Assembly (NCBI RefSeq): GCF_011064545.1
Contig: NZ_JAAMFG010000017.1
Coordinates: 1 to 64,000, forward strand
Length of the DNA stretch: 64,000 bases
Direction of reading: 5' to 3'
Origin: Wenzhouxiangella sp. XN24
Lineage (GTDB): Bacteria; Pseudomonadota; Gammaproteobacteria; Steroidobacterales; XN24
In this document: positions 39,149 to 52,436 of the stretch, in pieces
Layout: the number at the start of each line of letters is the position of its first letter
How positions within the stretch are numbered: the first letter of the stretch is position 1
Notes under the pieces: model-generated
Told to the model about the DNA's origin: nothing
The model's input: only the letters and a program-made list of their open reading frames with translations
Database searches by the model: none
Translations under genes and position numbers: made by a program

Positions 39149-39949
39149 ATGCACCCTCTCTTGAATATCGGCGTTCGCGCCGCACGCCGCGCGGGCGACC
39201 TGATCGTCCGCCACATGAACCAGCTCGACGCCATCAAGGTGGACTCGAAGGGGCGCAACGACTTCGTCAGCGAAGTGGATCGCAAGGCTGAGCTCGACAT
39301 CATCCAGACGGTGCAGCGCAGCTACCCGGACCATGCCTTTCTCGCCGAGGAGAGCGGCGCGCACGGTGAGGCCGAGTACACGTGGATCATCGACCCGCTG
39401 GACGGCACGACCAATTTCCTGCACGGCTTCCCGGTGTTCTGCGTGTCGATCGCGGTCATGCACCGTGGGCGTCTCGAGCACGGCGTCATCTACGATCCGC
39501 TGCGCCAGGAACTGTTCACCGCCAGCCGCGGCGCCGGCGCGACGGTGGACGGCCGGCGGATGCGGGTCAGCGACACGCGCCTGCTGGAGAAATCCCTGGT
39601 GGGGACCGGTTACCCCTACCGGCCGGGTTCCGCCTGGCTGGATGCCTACATGGACATGCTCAAGGACGCCATGAAAGCGACCTCCGGCGTGCGCCGTCCC
39701 GGCGCCGCGGCGCTCGATCTCGCGTACGTGGCCGCCGGGCGCCTGGACGGCTTCTGGGAGATCGACCTCAAGCTCTGGGACATCGCGGCCGGCGCGCTGA
39801 TGATCCAGGAGTGCGGCGGCATCGTCACGGACCTCAGCGGGCGCGACGGCTGGCAGCAGAGCGGTAACGTGGTGGCGGGCAACCCGAAGATCCACGAGTC
39901 GCTGCTGGCGCTGATCGAGCCGCACCTCACGCAGGAGCTGAGGCGCTAG
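39149..39949 (+). CDS. suhB: Inositol-1-monophosphatase
   Basis: 266 residues. Metal-binding motif A is EESG followed by IIDPLDGTTNF; motif B is LWDIAAGALMIQECGG. These are the Mg2+ sites of the IMPase superfamily. In E. coli SuhB also joins the rRNA antitermination complex through NusA/NusG, so a second role is plausible. It is divergent from trmJ. A small stem (39965-39980) follows and may end the transcript. Confidence 0.96.
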   Translation: MHPLLNIGVRAARRAGDLIVRHMNQLDAIKVDSKGRNDFVSEVDRKAELDIIQTVQRSYPDHAFLAEESGAHGEAEYTWIIDPLDGTTNFLHGFPVFCVSIAVMHRGRLEHGVIYDPLRQELFTASRGAGATVDGRRMRVSDTRLLEKSLVGTGYPYRPGSAWLDAYMDMLKDAMKATSGVRRPGAAALDLAYVAAGRLDGFWEIDLKLWDIAAGALMIQECGGIVTDLSGRDGWQQSGNVVAGNPKIHESLLALIEPHLTQELRR

Positions 39950-39964
39950 ACTCAGTGTTCCGGG

Positions 39965-39980
39965 TGCCCGCACACGGGCA
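39965..39980 (+). terminator. Weak terminator-like hairpin after suhB
   Basis: TGCCCG, a CACA loop and CGGGCA form a 6-bp stem followed by TGTTGTTT. The T-run is broken and the stem short, so it is a weak candidate; the outer-membrane gene starts 29 bp later. Confidence 0.3.
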
Positions 39981-40008
39981 TGTTGTTTCGCTTAACGGAG
40001 TCATCGAC

Positions 40009-40614
40009 ATGGACAAGACAGGCACCATCGAACTCACCCGCCGAGCCGTCCCGGCTGTCGCAGCCGTCCCGGCCGCAGCAATACTGCTGCTCGCCGGCCT
40101 CGCGACGTCCGTTCCGGCACATGCCGATTCCGGCTTTTATGTCGGCGGCAGCATCGGCCGTTCGCTCGTGGACGCCGACATCGCCGATCCGGGCACGGGA
40201 TCGCTCGATTTCGACGACGGCGATTCGGCCTGGAAGGCTTTCGGGGGCTTCAACATCGATGCTTTCGTCATCGATCTCGCCATCGAGGGCGGCTATGTCG
40301 ATTTCGGCCAGCCAACGGACCGTATCGCAGGCAACGACGTCGGCTTCGAACTGACGGGCTGGGACGTGTTCGGCCTGGCCGGCCTCGAACTGGGACCGGT
40401 CGGCGTGTTCGCGAAGGCCGGCTTCATCGACTGGTCCGCTGACGCCACCGTGAACGGCACCCGGGTGGCCAGCGACAGCGGCACCGATCCCGCCTACGGC
40501 ATCGGGTTGCGCTTCAGCCTGTTCTCGGCGGAGGTGCGCGGCGAATACGAGTACTTCGATGTCGAGGACACCGACGTGTCGCTGCTGAGTGTCGGCGTCG
40601 TCTGGACGTTCTGA
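40009..40614 (+). CDS. Small outer-membrane beta-barrel protein
   Basis: From ATG 40009 (GGAG about 11 bp upstream) the product has 201 residues. A signal peptide ends VPAHA|DSGFYVGGSIG, then about eight amphipathic strands end in the aromatic GVVWTF, the outer-membrane barrel signature. Acidic loops (DPGTGSLDFDDGDSAW) face out. The layout fits the OmpA/OmpX-like outer membrane protein beta-barrel family; function is not known. It is convergent with the kinase gene, 12 bp apart. Confidence 0.8.
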   Translation: MDKTGTIELTRRAVPAVAAVPAAAILLLAGLATSVPAHADSGFYVGGSIGRSLVDADIADPGTGSLDFDDGDSAWKAFGGFNIDAFVIDLAIEGGYVDFGQPTDRIAGNDVGFELTGWDVFGLAGLELGPVGVFAKAGFIDWSADATVNGTRVASDSGTDPAYGIGLRFSLFSAEVRGEYEYFDVEDTDVSLLSVGVVWTF

Positions 40615-40626
40615 AACCTGGCGACA

Positions 40627-43600
40627 TCATTCTCGCATCTGCCTGAGCAACTGCAGCGCAGCCGGGAAATCGAAGTCCTCGATGTGCCGGCCCAGCTCGT
40701 GCGCTGCATCACCGAACGCCGCGGTCATGGAATGACGGTGGAGTTCGTATGTCGTGATGGCCCCGGTGTCGTCGGCGCTCAACAGTGCCTCGAGGCGGTT
40801 GAGCAATTCGGCCGGGTCCGCGGACTGTGGCGCTGGATCCGACCCGCCGTCGGGCGACAGCGCATCTCTTGCCGCATCGGCGAACGGCGCCAGCGCGGCG
40901 AGCGCATCCGCCAGGTCATCCAGCAGACTGTCCAGGCGGGTACCCTCCAGCGCATGACCGGCTGCAGCCTGCTCCAGCTCGGCTGCGATCGCCGCGACCC
41001 GGTGCGCCCCCAGTGATGCAGCGGCTCCCTTGACCGAATGCGCCCTGCGGCGCAGCGCATCCTCGCCTGCCTCTCCCAACGCCGCCTGCATCCGTTCAGG
41101 CTCATCGCTGTGTTGACGGAGGAACTGGCGCACCAGGCGGAGGTACGCATCCACATCGCCCCCGAGAATGGCGAGCGGCGCCCCTGCGTCGAGACCCTCG
41201 ACCGTCTCCAGTGACGGCACTTCGGCCGCCGTCGTCCCGTCCTGTACGGGAATCACGTCGCGACCGTTGGGCGGCGGCGCGGCAGCCAACCCGCTGTCGT
41301 CGTCGCTCCGCATAGCCGCGGCGCGGGCCCGCAACCAGTGCAGCAGGGTGCGGTACAGCGACTCGGGCTGCACCGGCTTGGCGATGAAATCGTTCATTCC
41401 GGCCGCAAAGGCCTGCCGGCGGTCCTCCGCGAACACGTTGGCCGTCATTGCAAGGATCGGCAACGATTCGCAGCCGGGAATCGCCCGAATCCGCCGGGTC
41501 GCGGTGAAGCCGTCCATGCGGGGCATCTGGACGTCCATCAGCACCAGGTCATAACGACCCGCCGTGACGCGCTCGAGCGCTTCGAGCCCGTCCATCGCGC
41601 ATTCCACCGACAAGCCGACACCATGCAGCAGGGCCTCGGCCACTTCACGGTTGACGGCATTGTCTTCCACCAGCAGGACCCGGGCTTTGCGGTACGGCGC
41701 GAAAGCATCCGCTCCCGTGGCCGGCGGTTCAGGCGCCGAAATATCGGGCGGTTCGACGCCGCGGCCCCGCGAAATGCGAACCTCGAACCAGAACACGCTG
41801 CCGGCACCCAGCTCGCTCCGTACCCCGGCGCGCCCCTCCATCAGCTCCGCCAGCCTGCGTGTCACCATCAGGCCGAGTCCCGTGCCGCCGTAGTTGCGCG
41901 TCACCGAGGCATCGCCCTGCTCGAAGGCCTGGAACAATTGCCCGACGCGCTCGGGCGCGATGCCGATCCCGGTATCCTCGACCTCGAAACGGACCCGCAG
42001 TCCGTCGGCATCCTCGGCCAACAGCTGCGCGCGAAGCTGGATCGTGCCCCGTTCGGTGAACTTGACGGCATTGCCCGCCAGGTTGAGCAGCGCCTGCCGG
42101 AGCCTCGCCGGGTCGCCCCGCAACCAATACGGCACGCCGTCGGGGTCGATGCTGACGTCGAGTCCTTTCTCCCGGGCGTTCGCGGAAATCATCGAGCGGA
42201 CATGATCGAGCACCGCCGAGAGACGGAAATCCTGGCTGTCCAGGACGAATTTGCCGGCCTCGATCTTCGAGATGTCCAGGATGTCGCTGACGATGGACAG
42301 CAGGTGACCCGCCGCGTTCTCGACCCGCTCGAGTTTCTCGAGCTGCTCCGGCGTCGCTTCGTCCCCCCGCAGGATATGGACCAGGCCCACGATGGCGTTC
42401 AACGGAGTGCGAATCTCGTGGCTCATGTTCGCCAGGAAGGCACTCTTGGAACGGCTCGCCGTTTCGGCGCGGCCACGCGCTTCCTCGAGCTGTAGCGTAC
42501 GCTCCCGTACGAGCTCCTCCAGCCGGTCGCGGTGCTGTGCGAGTTCTTCGTCGATCCGCTTGCGCTCAGTGACGTCCTCCTTGACCGCCACGTAATGCGT
42601 GACCGTGCCGTCGGGCTGGCGCAGGGGCGCCACGTGTCCGAGCTCGACGTACTCGCTGCCGTCCTTGCGCCGGTTGTAGAACTCGCCTTTCCAGTTGTCG
42701 CCTGCGGAGAGTGCCGCCCACATGGTTTCGTAATGCGCGCGCGGGGTCTTGCCGGAGCGCAGAATGCGCGGATTGCGGCCGAGGACCTCGTCCAGCGCAT
42801 AACCGCTGGTCCGCAGGAAAGCCTCGTTGACATACTCGATCTCGGCGTCGAGGTTCGTTATCACGATGCTGTCGGGGCTCTGCTCGATGGCGAGCGAGAG
42901 CTGGCGGAGCCGGTTCTCGGCGCGCCGCTTCTGCACGATGCGCCACACCTGGTCGGCGATCAGCTGCACCGTCTCCTTGTCGGCGTCGGTGTAGTCAGTA
43001 CGCTTGTTGCCGACGCCCATGAGCATGACGACCCGACCGTTTTCGATGACCGGCACGGTCAGTATCCGCCGGAACGCGGCATGTCCGTCGGGCAGCCACT
43101 GCTTGTCCGGGAAGCTCGCATAATCGTTGCACACGACGACCTCGCGCCGGCGCAGCGCATCCGCCCAGATGCCGGCCTTGCTGACGGGGTAATGGCTTTC
43201 GTAGTCGGCCGTGCAAAAGTCCTCCAGTGTCCGGCGGGACCAGCTTGCCAACTCGATCGTCTCCTGGTCGTCGTGAACAAAGTGGATGAAGGCGATGTTG
43301 CTGTCAGTGAGATTCTCGGCCAGCTGCTGACCGCGCTGCATGAAAGCCTTCTCATCCAGTGATTCCGCGGCGATCGGCAACTCCAGCAACGCCTTCGCGC
43401 GTTTCGCCTCGATGACCAGGCGCGCCTGGTTCTCGCGCTGCTCGGTGATGTCCTCGCTGAGTATGATGATCCCCCCGACGGCCCGGTCGGCTTTCAGCCA
43501 GGGACGAATTTCCCAGCGAAACCATCGTGTCCGACCGTCGCCGAGTTCCATGGGATCGGCATCCGCCCTGACCACCTCTCCGGCCAGCGCCTGCGCATGG

Positions 43601-45816
43601 GCCGCCCGGCGCTCCGGGCCGATGTCGGGAAACACCTCGTAATGCGAGCGTCCCGGCACCTCCAGCTCGCCACGGCCATAGGTCTTCCGCCACCGGTGGC
43701 TCGTCGCTATGTAACGCATCTCGCGATCGAACATGGCGACCGCCGCCGGCGTGTATTCGATCAGGAGATTGAGCTGTTCTTCCCGTTCGCGGAGCTCCTC
43801 TTCGACGCGTTTCGCCTCGGTGATGTCCTGGAAAGCGCCCTGCACCCGGACGATCCGCCCGGAGTCATCCCGCACGGCCTGGCCGGCTGTGCGCACCCAG
43901 ACGCGACGACCGCGGGCCGTGAGGATCTGAAGTTCCTCGTCGTAGGGAGTGCCGAGAGTGGTGCAAGCCGTGAAGACCTCGTTGATGCGCGCGCGGCTTT
44001 CCGGCGCGTAATAATCGATGCCTTCTGCGACATCGAGCACCGTTCCCGGCGGGACCTCGTGAATGCGGCAGACTTCATCCGACCAGGTCATCGTGCCTTG
44101 GTCGAGATCCACTTCCCAGCCACCGATATGCGCCATTCCCGAGGCCAGCGCCAGCAGGCGCGCATTGGCGTCGAGCTTGCGTTCCGAGGCCTTGCGAGAA
44201 CTCAAGTCGCGAATGATGTATTGCTGAAATACTTCACCCCCGATCTCCATGAACTGGCAGCTCGCTTCCACGGGAAATGTCGTGCCGTCGCGGCGGATGT
44301 GCGTGGTTTCGTACAACACCCCGTCCATCTCGCCGGCACGGCGACGCAGCACGTCGAGCTCCGGCGGGGTCTCGGCGGCTCGCAGGTCTCCGAGTTTCTT
44401 CCGGAGCAGCGCCGCCTCGTCCCAGCCGTACGCAGCCACCGCCGCCTTGTTCACCTGAACGATGCGGTTGGCGGCGTCGCTCGTGATAATGATGTCGCGC
44501 GCATGCTCGATCAGCGCCTGGTATCGCTCAGCGGTTTGCAGGCGGCGATTGCGCTCTTGCGCCATCTCCTTCTCGAGTTGCAAGCGCGCGCGGTGGTCAC
44601 CTTCCCGTACCTGCGCCCACGACAACTGCTTGCGCTGGGCCCACATCACCCCGGTGGCGATCATGACCAGCAGGAGGAGCAACACGACCAGCGCCGTGCG
44701 CGCGATATCCCCGGCAATCGCGTCGTAGACCTCCCGCTGGTCCATTTTCGCGAACACCCACCAGTCGGCGTCCGGCACCCTGGCGGCCACGGCCACCACC
44801 GCGTCGCCACGGAAGTCGCGGCCTTTCAGGGCCTCGCCGAAGCCGGCCTCGCCGGTTGCCACGGAGCGAATGATCTCTTCCCCTGGCGGAACATCGAACT
44901 TTGCCGCCGTGCTGCCCGCCGACTCGAGGGAGGCATTGTTGAGCAACACCGGCGCATCGGCACCGGGCCGCACGAGCAGCGCCTCACCGGTCTCCGTGGC
45001 GGCGGCCCAGTCCTGCAGGAAGGCGAACAGCGACTCCGCTTGCCCGAGACGCAATACCAGGCCGAGCTCCGACTCGTTGCCCGGTAACCGAATGGGCGCC
45101 ACCAGGTCGATATGTTGATGCGCCGCGCCGTCGCGATCGTCGTGGTAATTATCCGTGAACTGCACCTCGCCGGTCTGCAGCGCCCGCTGGAAGGCGTCCT
45201 TCATGGAAGGACTCATCGCCTGGTGCATTCCGACCCCGAGCAGCACTTCGCCGCCGCGATCCGCGACGAGCACGGTCTCGTAGTTCATCATTTCCCGCAT
45301 GGACTCGAGACGGCCCAGGATCAAGCGCCTGCTGTCCTCTTCCTGCGCACCACGCCACTGGCTCAAGGCGTTCTGCAGCACGCCGGAACCGGCCACGAAT
45401 CGCGCCTCCTGGCGGCGTTCGCGCAACCAGTCTCCGACCTGGACGGCTTTCGACTCGGCGAGCACCTGGAGGTGCTCGACCTCGTGGCGCTCGTGCATCG
45501 CGGTGAGCGACAGCGTGGCGACGATACCAGCCGCCGCGAGGCCGGTGAGCAGGACTCCCAACCCCCAGCCCAGCCAACGACGAGGCAGGGCCGTTTCCTC
45601 GGCGACGGCGCTCGGCACGAGTCGCCGCAGCGTCAGGTAGAGCATGGCCGTGGTGACGGCGACGAAACCGATGCCCTTGATCGCGCCGACGACCGTCGCT
45701 GTACGGAGATCCGTCACCATGGCGCCGAGCGCGAAATCGGAGAGAATGATCCATGCGCTTGCGGCCACGGCATAGCCGAGTGCGATAATCAGCGCGTAGG
45801 TGCCACGGTCACTCAT
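40627..45816 (-). CDS. Hybrid sensor histidine kinase (Cache-like, PAS, GAF, HK, REC, Hpt)
   Basis: 1729 residues. The order is: two N-terminal helices with SDFALG, a third helix at 80-105, a Cache-type periplasmic sensor (about 110-385) and a fourth helix (about 390-410); then PAS (about 430-555), PAS (about 560-670), PAS (about 690-800), GAF (about 810-970) and PAS (about 980-1095). A dimerisation/phospho-His box follows ([12 protein letters not shown], His near 1132), then HATPase ([18 protein letters not shown]), a receiver (DVQMPRMDG, Asp near 1424) and a C-terminal Hpt ([13 protein letters not shown], near 1595). It is an inner-membrane ligand sensor running a phosphorelay. It overlaps the HD-GYP regulator by 4 bp, its likely partner. 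Confidence 0.92.
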   Translation of the reverse strand: MSDRGTYALIIALGYAVAASAWIILSDFALGAMVTDLRTATVVGAIKGIGFVAVTTAMLYLTLRRLVPSAVAEETALPRRWLGWGLGVLLTGLAAAGIVATLSLTAMHERHEVEHLQVLAESKAVQVGDWLRERRQEARFVAGSGVLQNALSQWRGAQEEDSRRLILGRLESMREMMNYETVLVADRGGEVLLGVGMHQAMSPSMKDAFQRALQTGEVQFTDNYHDDRDGAAHQHIDLVAPIRLPGNESELGLVLRLGQAESLFAFLQDWAAATETGEALLVRPGADAPVLLNNASLESAGSTAAKFDVPPGEEIIRSVATGEAGFGEALKGRDFRGDAVVAVAARVPDADWWVFAKMDQREVYDAIAGDIARTALVVLLLLLVMIATGVMWAQRKQLSWAQVREGDHRARLQLEKEMAQERNRRLQTAERYQALIEHARDIIITSDAANRIVQVNKAAVAAYGWDEAALLRKKLGDLRAAETPPELDVLRRRAGEMDGVLYETTHIRRDGTTFPVEASCQFMEIGGEVFQQYIIRDLSSRKASERKLDANARLLALASGMAHIGGWEVDLDQGTMTWSDEVCRIHEVPPGTVLDVAEGIDYYAPESRARINEVFTACTTLGTPYDEELQILTARGRRVWVRTAGQAVRDDSGRIVRVQGAFQDITEAKRVEEELREREEQLNLLIEYTPAAVAMFDREMRYIATSHRWRKTYGRGELEVPGRSHYEVFPDIGPERRAAHAQALAGEVVRADADPMELGDGRTRWFRWEIRPWLKADRAVGGIIILSEDITEQRENQARLVIEAKRAKALLELPIAAESLDEKAFMQRGQQLAENLTDSNIAFIHFVHDDQETIELASWSRRTLEDFCTADYESHYPVSKAGIWADALRRREVVVCNDYASFPDKQWLPDGHAAFRRILTVPVIENGRVVMLMGVGNKRTDYTDADKETVQLIADQVWRIVQKRRAENRLRQLSLAIEQSPDSIVITNLDAEIEYVNEAFLRTSGYALDEVLGRNPRILRSGKTPRAHYETMWAALSAGDNWKGEFYNRRKDGSEYVELGHVAPLRQPDGTVTHYVAVKEDVTERKRIDEELAQHRDRLEELVRERTLQLEEARGRAETASRSKSAFLANMSHEIRTPLNAIVGLVHILRGDEATPEQLEKLERVENAAGHLLSIVSDILDISKIEAGKFVLDSQDFRLSAVLDHVRSMISANAREKGLDVSIDPDGVPYWLRGDPARLRQALLNLAGNAVKFTERGTIQLRAQLLAEDADGLRVRFEVEDTGIGIAPERVGQLFQAFEQGDASVTRNYGGTGLGLMVTRRLAELMEGRAGVRSELGAGSVFWFEVRISRGRGVEPPDISAPEPPATGADAFAPYRKARVLLVEDNAVNREVAEALLHGVGLSVECAMDGLEALERVTAGRYDLVLMDVQMPRMDGFTATRRIRAIPGCESLPILAMTANVFAEDRRQAFAAGMNDFIAKPVQPESLYRTLLHWLRARAAAMRSDDDSGLAAAPPPNGRDVIPVQDGTTAAEVPSLETVEGLDAGAPLAILGGDVDAYLRLVRQFLRQHSDEPERMQAALGEAGEDALRRRAHSVKGAAASLGAHRVAAIAAELEQAAAGHALEGTRLDSLLDDLADALAALAPFADAARDALSPDGGSDPAPQSADPAELLNRLEALLSADDTGAITTYELHRHSMTAAFGDAAHELGRHIEDFDFPAALQLLRQMRE

Positions 45817-46925
45817 GTTCCGGGTGCGTCGGCGTGGCGCCTCGCAATCGCGGCGAACCGAGGATAGAGCGCTTCGAACGCGGCCGTCACGTCGGGGTCG
45901 AACTGCGTGCCGCTGCCGGCGAGGATGAAGTCACGCACCGCGTCGACCTCTATTGCCGCCTTGTAGGCACGCGACGAGCTCATCGCGTCGAAAACGTCGG
46001 CCACCGCCATGATCCGGGCCGAGACCGGAATCGCCTCGCCCGCAAGCCCGTCGGGGTAGCCGGTGCCATCCCAGCGCTCGTGGTGCCAGCGAGCGATCTC
46101 CTTGGCAAGAACCAGGAAAGGCACGGGACGGTCGACGTCCGCCTCGGCACGCTCGATGGCGTCGTAGCCCATCCTTGCATGCCTTTTCATCGTTTCCCAT
46201 TCATCCGCCGTAAGCGGCCCGGGCTTCTGCAGGATGGCATCGGGGATGCCCACCTTGCCGATGTCATGCAAGGGTGCCGACTTGGCCAGCAATTCGATGT
46301 TGGCCGGCGTGAGGACATCACGAAAGCGCGGATGGGTCTGCAGGTGTTCGGCAAGCAGGCGCACGTAGTACTGGGTGCGCAGAATGTGATTTCCGGTTTC
46401 CGAGTCCCGGGTCTCCGCGAGATGCGCCAGCGCCCGGATGCCGACTTGCTGCGCCGCCTCGTTATCGGACATGCGTCGCGCGATCTCCGCCTCGAGGAAA
46501 GCGTTCTTGTCCCGCATGAACTCACGCGCACGCTTCGCTTCCAGCTGGGCGCCGACACGCGCCTGCAACACCGCCGGCTTGATCGGCTTCGTGATGTAGT
46601 CCGCCGCACCCGACTGCAGGCCCCGCTCCTCGTCATCGGCCTCGGCCAGGGCAGTGAGGAAAATCACCGGGATGTCATGCGTCTCCGGCCGGCCGCGCAG
46701 CGCCGCGAGCACCTGGTACCCATCCATGTCGGGCATCAGCACGTCGAGGAGGACGAGGTCGGGCCGCGGGGTGCTCGTGACGGCTTGCAGCGCACGAGCG
46801 CCGCTGTTCACCGCGCGCACGCGGTACGCCGGACGCAACAGCCTGGTGAGCAATGCCAGGTTCACGGCCTCGTCGTCGACGATCAGCAACGTGGCTTTGT
46901 CTTGAGGCGGCGGGTCGGGTGACAC
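45813..46925 (-). CDS. Response regulator with HD-GYP c-di-GMP phosphodiesterase domain
   Basis: From GTG 46925 (GGAA 8 bp upstream) the product has 370 residues. The receiver domain is [10 protein letters not shown] with the phospho-Asp in [12 protein letters not shown]. The HD-GYP domain has [11 protein letters not shown] and [14 protein letters not shown], all catalytic residues present. It should hydrolyse cyclic di-GMP when phosphorylated, like RpfG. The open frame upstream is out-of-frame secF. It shares the operon with the 1729-residue hybrid kinase, and comes first, so the pair likely links an extracytoplasmic signal to c-di-GMP. Confidence 0.93.
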   Translation of the reverse strand: MSPDPPPQDKATLLIVDDEAVNLALLTRLLRPAYRVRAVNSGARALQAVTSTPRPDLVLLDVLMPDMDGYQVLAALRGRPETHDIPVIFLTALAEADDEERGLQSGAADYITKPIKPAVLQARVGAQLEAKRAREFMRDKNAFLEAEIARRMSDNEAAQQVGIRALAHLAETRDSETGNHILRTQYYVRLLAEHLQTHPRFRDVLTPANIELLAKSAPLHDIGKVGIPDAILQKPGPLTADEWETMKRHARMGYDAIERAEADVDRPVPFLVLAKEIARWHHERWDGTGYPDGLAGEAIPVSARIMAVADVFDAMSSSRAYKAAIEVDAVRDFILAGSGTQFDPDVTAAFEALYPRFAAIARRHADAPGT

Positions 46926-47002
46926 TTTGATTTCCGCTGGGGCGAAAACAGGCCGCCACTCTAGCAGCGGCGCTCGACGCCCTGAATCAGGGTTTTCACC
47001 AC

Positions 47003-47023
47003 CCGCGGGGAGGGTTCCCGCGG
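47003..47023 (-). terminator. Hairpin between secF and the HD-GYP regulator
   Basis: CCGCGGG and CCCGCGG form a perfect 7-bp stem with a 7-nt loop. No T-run follows on the minus strand, so it would need Rho or be an mRNA end stabiliser. Confidence 0.3.
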
Positions 47024-47032
47024 CCCCCTCGC

Positions 47033-47968
47033 CTAGGGCATGACGCCCGATTCGTCGTCCTTGGGCTGCGGCGGCACGAGATCCACCGTCGTCACCTTCA
47101 GGGCCAGGGCCGTGGCGCTGGCGATGTAGATGGACGAGTAAGTGCCGACCAGCACGCCGATGATCAGCGCCAGGGAGAAGCCGGCGATAGCCTCGCCGCC
47201 GAGGAAATAAAGCGCGAGCAACACGAGCAGCGTCGTGACGCCGGTCATGATGGTACGCGACAGGGTCTGGTTGAGCGAGGTGTTCATGACCTCCTCGGTG
47301 CTCTTGCGCCTCAGGCGCAGCATGTTCTCGCGGATGCGATCGAAGATCACGATGGTGTCGTTGAGCGAGTAGCCGATCACGGCCAGCAGGGCCGCCAGCA
47401 CCGCGAGGTCGAAAGCCAGCTGCAGCAGCGAGAAAATACCCATCGTGATGATGACGTCGTGCACCAGCGCCGCCACCGCGCCGAGCGAGAACTTCCACTG
47501 GAAGCGAAACGACACGTAAGCCAGGATCATCAACAGCGCGAACAGCGCCGCCAGGCCGCCGGCCTCGGCGAGTTCCCGTCCGACCTGCGGCCCCACGAAC
47601 TCGACGCGCCGCAGCTCCGCCCCGGCGTCCACCGAGCGCAGCAGCGCCATGATCCGGTCGCGTGTCTCACCGGCCCGGGCACCCTCCTCGGCCAGCAGCT
47701 GCACCGTGACCTCGCGCGAGCTGCCGAAGTGCTGCACCACGCTGCGATCGATGCCCGCCGCTTCGAGCGCGTCACGTATCGGCGGCAACTCGACCGAGTC
47801 AGGAAACCCCGCCTCGACCACCACGCCGCCGCGGAACTCGATGCCGAAGTTCAGGCCGCGGGTCGCGAGCGACACCAGCGACACGACGATCAGCACGGCC
47901 GAAATGATGAAGGCGATCTTCTTCGGCTTGAGAAAATCGATATGCGATTCGATCTTGAAAAAATCCAT
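47033..47968 (-). CDS. secF: Protein translocase subunit SecF
   Basis: 311 residues with six membrane helices. The conserved region is GLNFGIEFRGGVVVEAGF near the N-terminus and YSLNDTIVIFDRIRENML (helix 4) with the FSLALIIGVLVGTYSSIYIAS end. With SecD it uses the proton gradient to aid late export. Last gene of the queA-tgt-yajC-secD-secF run, 13 bp after secD. Confidence 0.97.
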   Translation of the reverse strand: MDFFKIESHIDFLKPKKIAFIISAVLIVVSLVSLATRGLNFGIEFRGGVVVEAGFPDSVELPPIRDALEAAGIDRSVVQHFGSSREVTVQLLAEEGARAGETRDRIMALLRSVDAGAELRRVEFVGPQVGRELAEAGGLAALFALLMILAYVSFRFQWKFSLGAVAALVHDVIITMGIFSLLQLAFDLAVLAALLAVIGYSLNDTIVIFDRIRENMLRLRRKSTEEVMNTSLNQTLSRTIMTGVTTLLVLLALYFLGGEAIAGFSLALIIGVLVGTYSSIYIASATALALKVTTVDLVPPQPKDDESGVMP

Positions 47969-47981
47969 CCCGGCAGACTCC

Positions 47982-49835
47982 TCAGATCGGCAGCGTCTGG
48001 ACGCGCCGACCGCCGTAAAGCAGGTTGACCACGGCGCGCGTGCCCACGATCGCGGTGAACATCGACGTGATGATGCCGAGTGACAGCGTCACGGCGAATC
48101 CCCGGATCGGGCCCGTGCCGAAGGTGAACAGCACGATCGCCGCGATCAGCGTGGTGATGTTGGCGTCCGCGATGGACGAGAAGGCCTTTTCATAGCCGGC
48201 GTGGATCGCGGCCTGCGGCGTGTTGCCGTTGCGCAACTCCTCGCGAATACGTTCGAAGATCAGCACGTTGGCGTCCACCGCCATGCCGACCGTCAGCACG
48301 ATGCCGGCGATGCCCGGCAAGGTGAGCGCCGCCTGCAGCATCGAAAGCAGGGCGATGACCAGCACCAGGTTGGTCAACAGCGCGAGGTTGGCGACGAGTC
48401 CGAACACCCGGTAATAAAGCGCCATGAACACGATCACCAGCAGGAAGCCGATGGCCACGGCCTGCATCCCGCGATCGATGTTCTCCTGGCCGAGGCTCGG
48501 CCCGATGGTGCGCTCTTCGACCTTGAAAATGGGCGCAGCCAGGGAACCGGCGCGCAGCAACAACGCGAGGTCGCGCGCCTCGAGCGGCTCCAGCCCGGTG
48601 ATCATGAAGCGGTTGGAGAACACGCCCCGAATCGTGGCGACGCTGATGACGCGTTCCTCGGTGCGCGTGACCTCCTCCGTCTCGCCGCCCCGCTCCACGA
48701 GATCGCGCTTCTGCTCGATGAACACCACCGCCATGCGCTTGTTCAGGTTGGCGCGGGTGGTCTCGCCCATCTTGCGCGCGCCGCGCGCGTCGAGATTGAC
48801 GAACACGGCGGGCTGGCCTTCGTCGAAGCCCGCGGAGGCGCCGGTCAACTGGTCGCCGCTGACGATGAGATCACGGCGCAGCAGGATCGGCTGGCCGTTG
48901 CGGTCCGTGTAGAGCGCGGAGCCGAGCGGCGCGCGGCCGCGCTCCGCGGCCTCGAAGGGACTGTTGACCTCGTCCACGAGGCGGAACTCGAGGGTGGCCG
49001 TGGCGCCCAGCACGCGTTCGGCCTGCGCGGGGTCCTGCACGCCGGGCAGCTGGACGACGATGCGATCCGCGCCCTGGCGCTGCACCACCGGCTCGGAGAC
49101 GCCGAGCTCGTTGACGCGGTTGCGCAGCGTGACCGTGTTCTGCTCGATGGCGAAGTTCTGGCGCTCCTGGACCTGCTCTTCGGTCATGCGGACCACCAGC
49201 TCGAAATCGGCACCGCTCTGCCGCCGGTCGATGTCGAGCTCCTGGTCGGCCTCCGCGATCACGCCGGCCGCGGCCTGCTGGTCTGCGGCGCTGTCCAGCA
49301 CCACGCGCACCACGTCGCCGTCGCGGCGCACGGCCTTGTAGCGAATGCGCGCATCTCTCAACAGGGTCTTGAAATCGGCCTCGTAGCGGTCCAGCGCCTG
49401 GCCGATGGCGGCCTCCATGTCCACTTCGTACATGAAGTGCACGCCGCCGCGCAGGTCGAGCCCGAGGCTCATCGGCTGCAGGCCGAGCCCGCGCAGGAAG
49501 GCGGGCGTGCGCGGCGCCAGGGTCAACGCCGCGACGAAGCCGTCGCCGAGCTGCTCCCGCACGAGGTCGAGCGCGCGCAGCTGCTCCTCGACATCCGGGA
49601 ACTTCACGGTCACCCGCCCGTCCTCGACGTAGCTCGGGCCGTGGCTGATGCCGCGCGCATCGAGAATCGCCGTCACCCGGTTCAGTGCCAGTTCGTCGAG
49701 CGGCTGGCCGGCTTCCGCGGTGACCTGCACCGCCGGCGCGTCACCGTAGATATTCGGCAAGGCAAACACGATCCCGACGAGCAGGATCACGACGACGAGC
49801 AAATTCTTCCAGAGAGGAAAACGGTTGAGAACCAC
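47982..49835 (-). CDS. secD: Protein translocase subunit SecD
   Basis: 617 residues. The N-terminal helix is followed by LGLDLRGGVHFMYEV, a large periplasmic P1/P4 region, then five helices (PGIAGIVLTVGMAVDANVLIFERIREELR). It works with SecF and YajC. It is preceded by yajC (24 bp) on the same strand. Confidence 0.97.
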   Translation of the reverse strand: MVLNRFPLWKNLLVVVILLVGIVFALPNIYGDAPAVQVTAEAGQPLDELALNRVTAILDARGISHGPSYVEDGRVTVKFPDVEEQLRALDLVREQLGDGFVAALTLAPRTPAFLRGLGLQPMSLGLDLRGGVHFMYEVDMEAAIGQALDRYEADFKTLLRDARIRYKAVRRDGDVVRVVLDSAADQQAAAGVIAEADQELDIDRRQSGADFELVVRMTEEQVQERQNFAIEQNTVTLRNRVNELGVSEPVVQRQGADRIVVQLPGVQDPAQAERVLGATATLEFRLVDEVNSPFEAAERGRAPLGSALYTDRNGQPILLRRDLIVSGDQLTGASAGFDEGQPAVFVNLDARGARKMGETTRANLNKRMAVVFIEQKRDLVERGGETEEVTRTEERVISVATIRGVFSNRFMITGLEPLEARDLALLLRAGSLAAPIFKVEERTIGPSLGQENIDRGMQAVAIGFLLVIVFMALYYRVFGLVANLALLTNLVLVIALLSMLQAALTLPGIAGIVLTVGMAVDANVLIFERIREELRNGNTPQAAIHAGYEKAFSSIADANITTLIAAIVLFTFGTGPIRGFAVTLSLGIITSMFTAIVGTRAVVNLLYGGRRVQTLPI

Positions 49836-49859
49836 GTGAAATTCCTGGTAGCCGGCCGC

Positions 49860-50183
49860 TCAGACGGACTTGACGGTGCCCTTGGGCAGGATGGAGATGA
49901 CGGTCTGGCGCTGGATCTTGAGCACGACGCCGTCTGCGACCTCGACCTTGATGAACTGTTCGCCGGCCTCGGTGATGCGGCCGAGAATCCCCCCGCCGGT
50001 GACGACCTCGTCGCCGGCCTTCAGCTCGGAAACCATCTTCCGGTGCTCCTTGGCGCGCTTGGTCTGCGGCCGGATGAGCAGGAAGTAGAAAATCACGAAA
50101 ATCAGGATCAGCGGCAGGAAACTCATGAACGGGTCGGGTTGCCCGGCTGCCTGTGCCCACGCGTCGGAAATGAAGAAATCCAT
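49860..50183 (-). CDS. yajC: Sec translocase auxiliary subunit YajC
   Basis: 107 residues: one membrane helix (about residues 20-38, LPLILIFVIFYFLLIRPQ) and a soluble domain with the conserved PQTKRAKEHRKMVSELKAGDEVVTGGGI. It binds SecDF. Order and spacing to secD (24 bp) and tgt (83 bp) are normal. Confidence 0.97.
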   Translation of the reverse strand: MDFFISDAWAQAAGQPDPFMSFLPLILIFVIFYFLLIRPQTKRAKEHRKMVSELKAGDEVVTGGGILGRITEAGEQFIKVEVADGVVLKIQRQTVISILPKGTVKSV

Positions 50184-50266
50184 CGAATACGCCCCCGCAG
50201 TGCGCCGCCCCGGAGGGAGCGGCGGTAAAACAGCGGGCTATTATGCCACGCTCCGCGCCGCTTGCC

Positions 50267-52419
<2,153 letters not shown>

Positions 52420-52436
52420 GGGGCGCAGATCTTACC

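Noticed and set aside
48201-50228. 675-codon plus-strand frame opposite secD and yajC
   Set aside because: It mirrors secD and yajC, which are certain, and its translation is His/Arg/Gln-rich without a fold. It is an effect of high GC in the third codon position.
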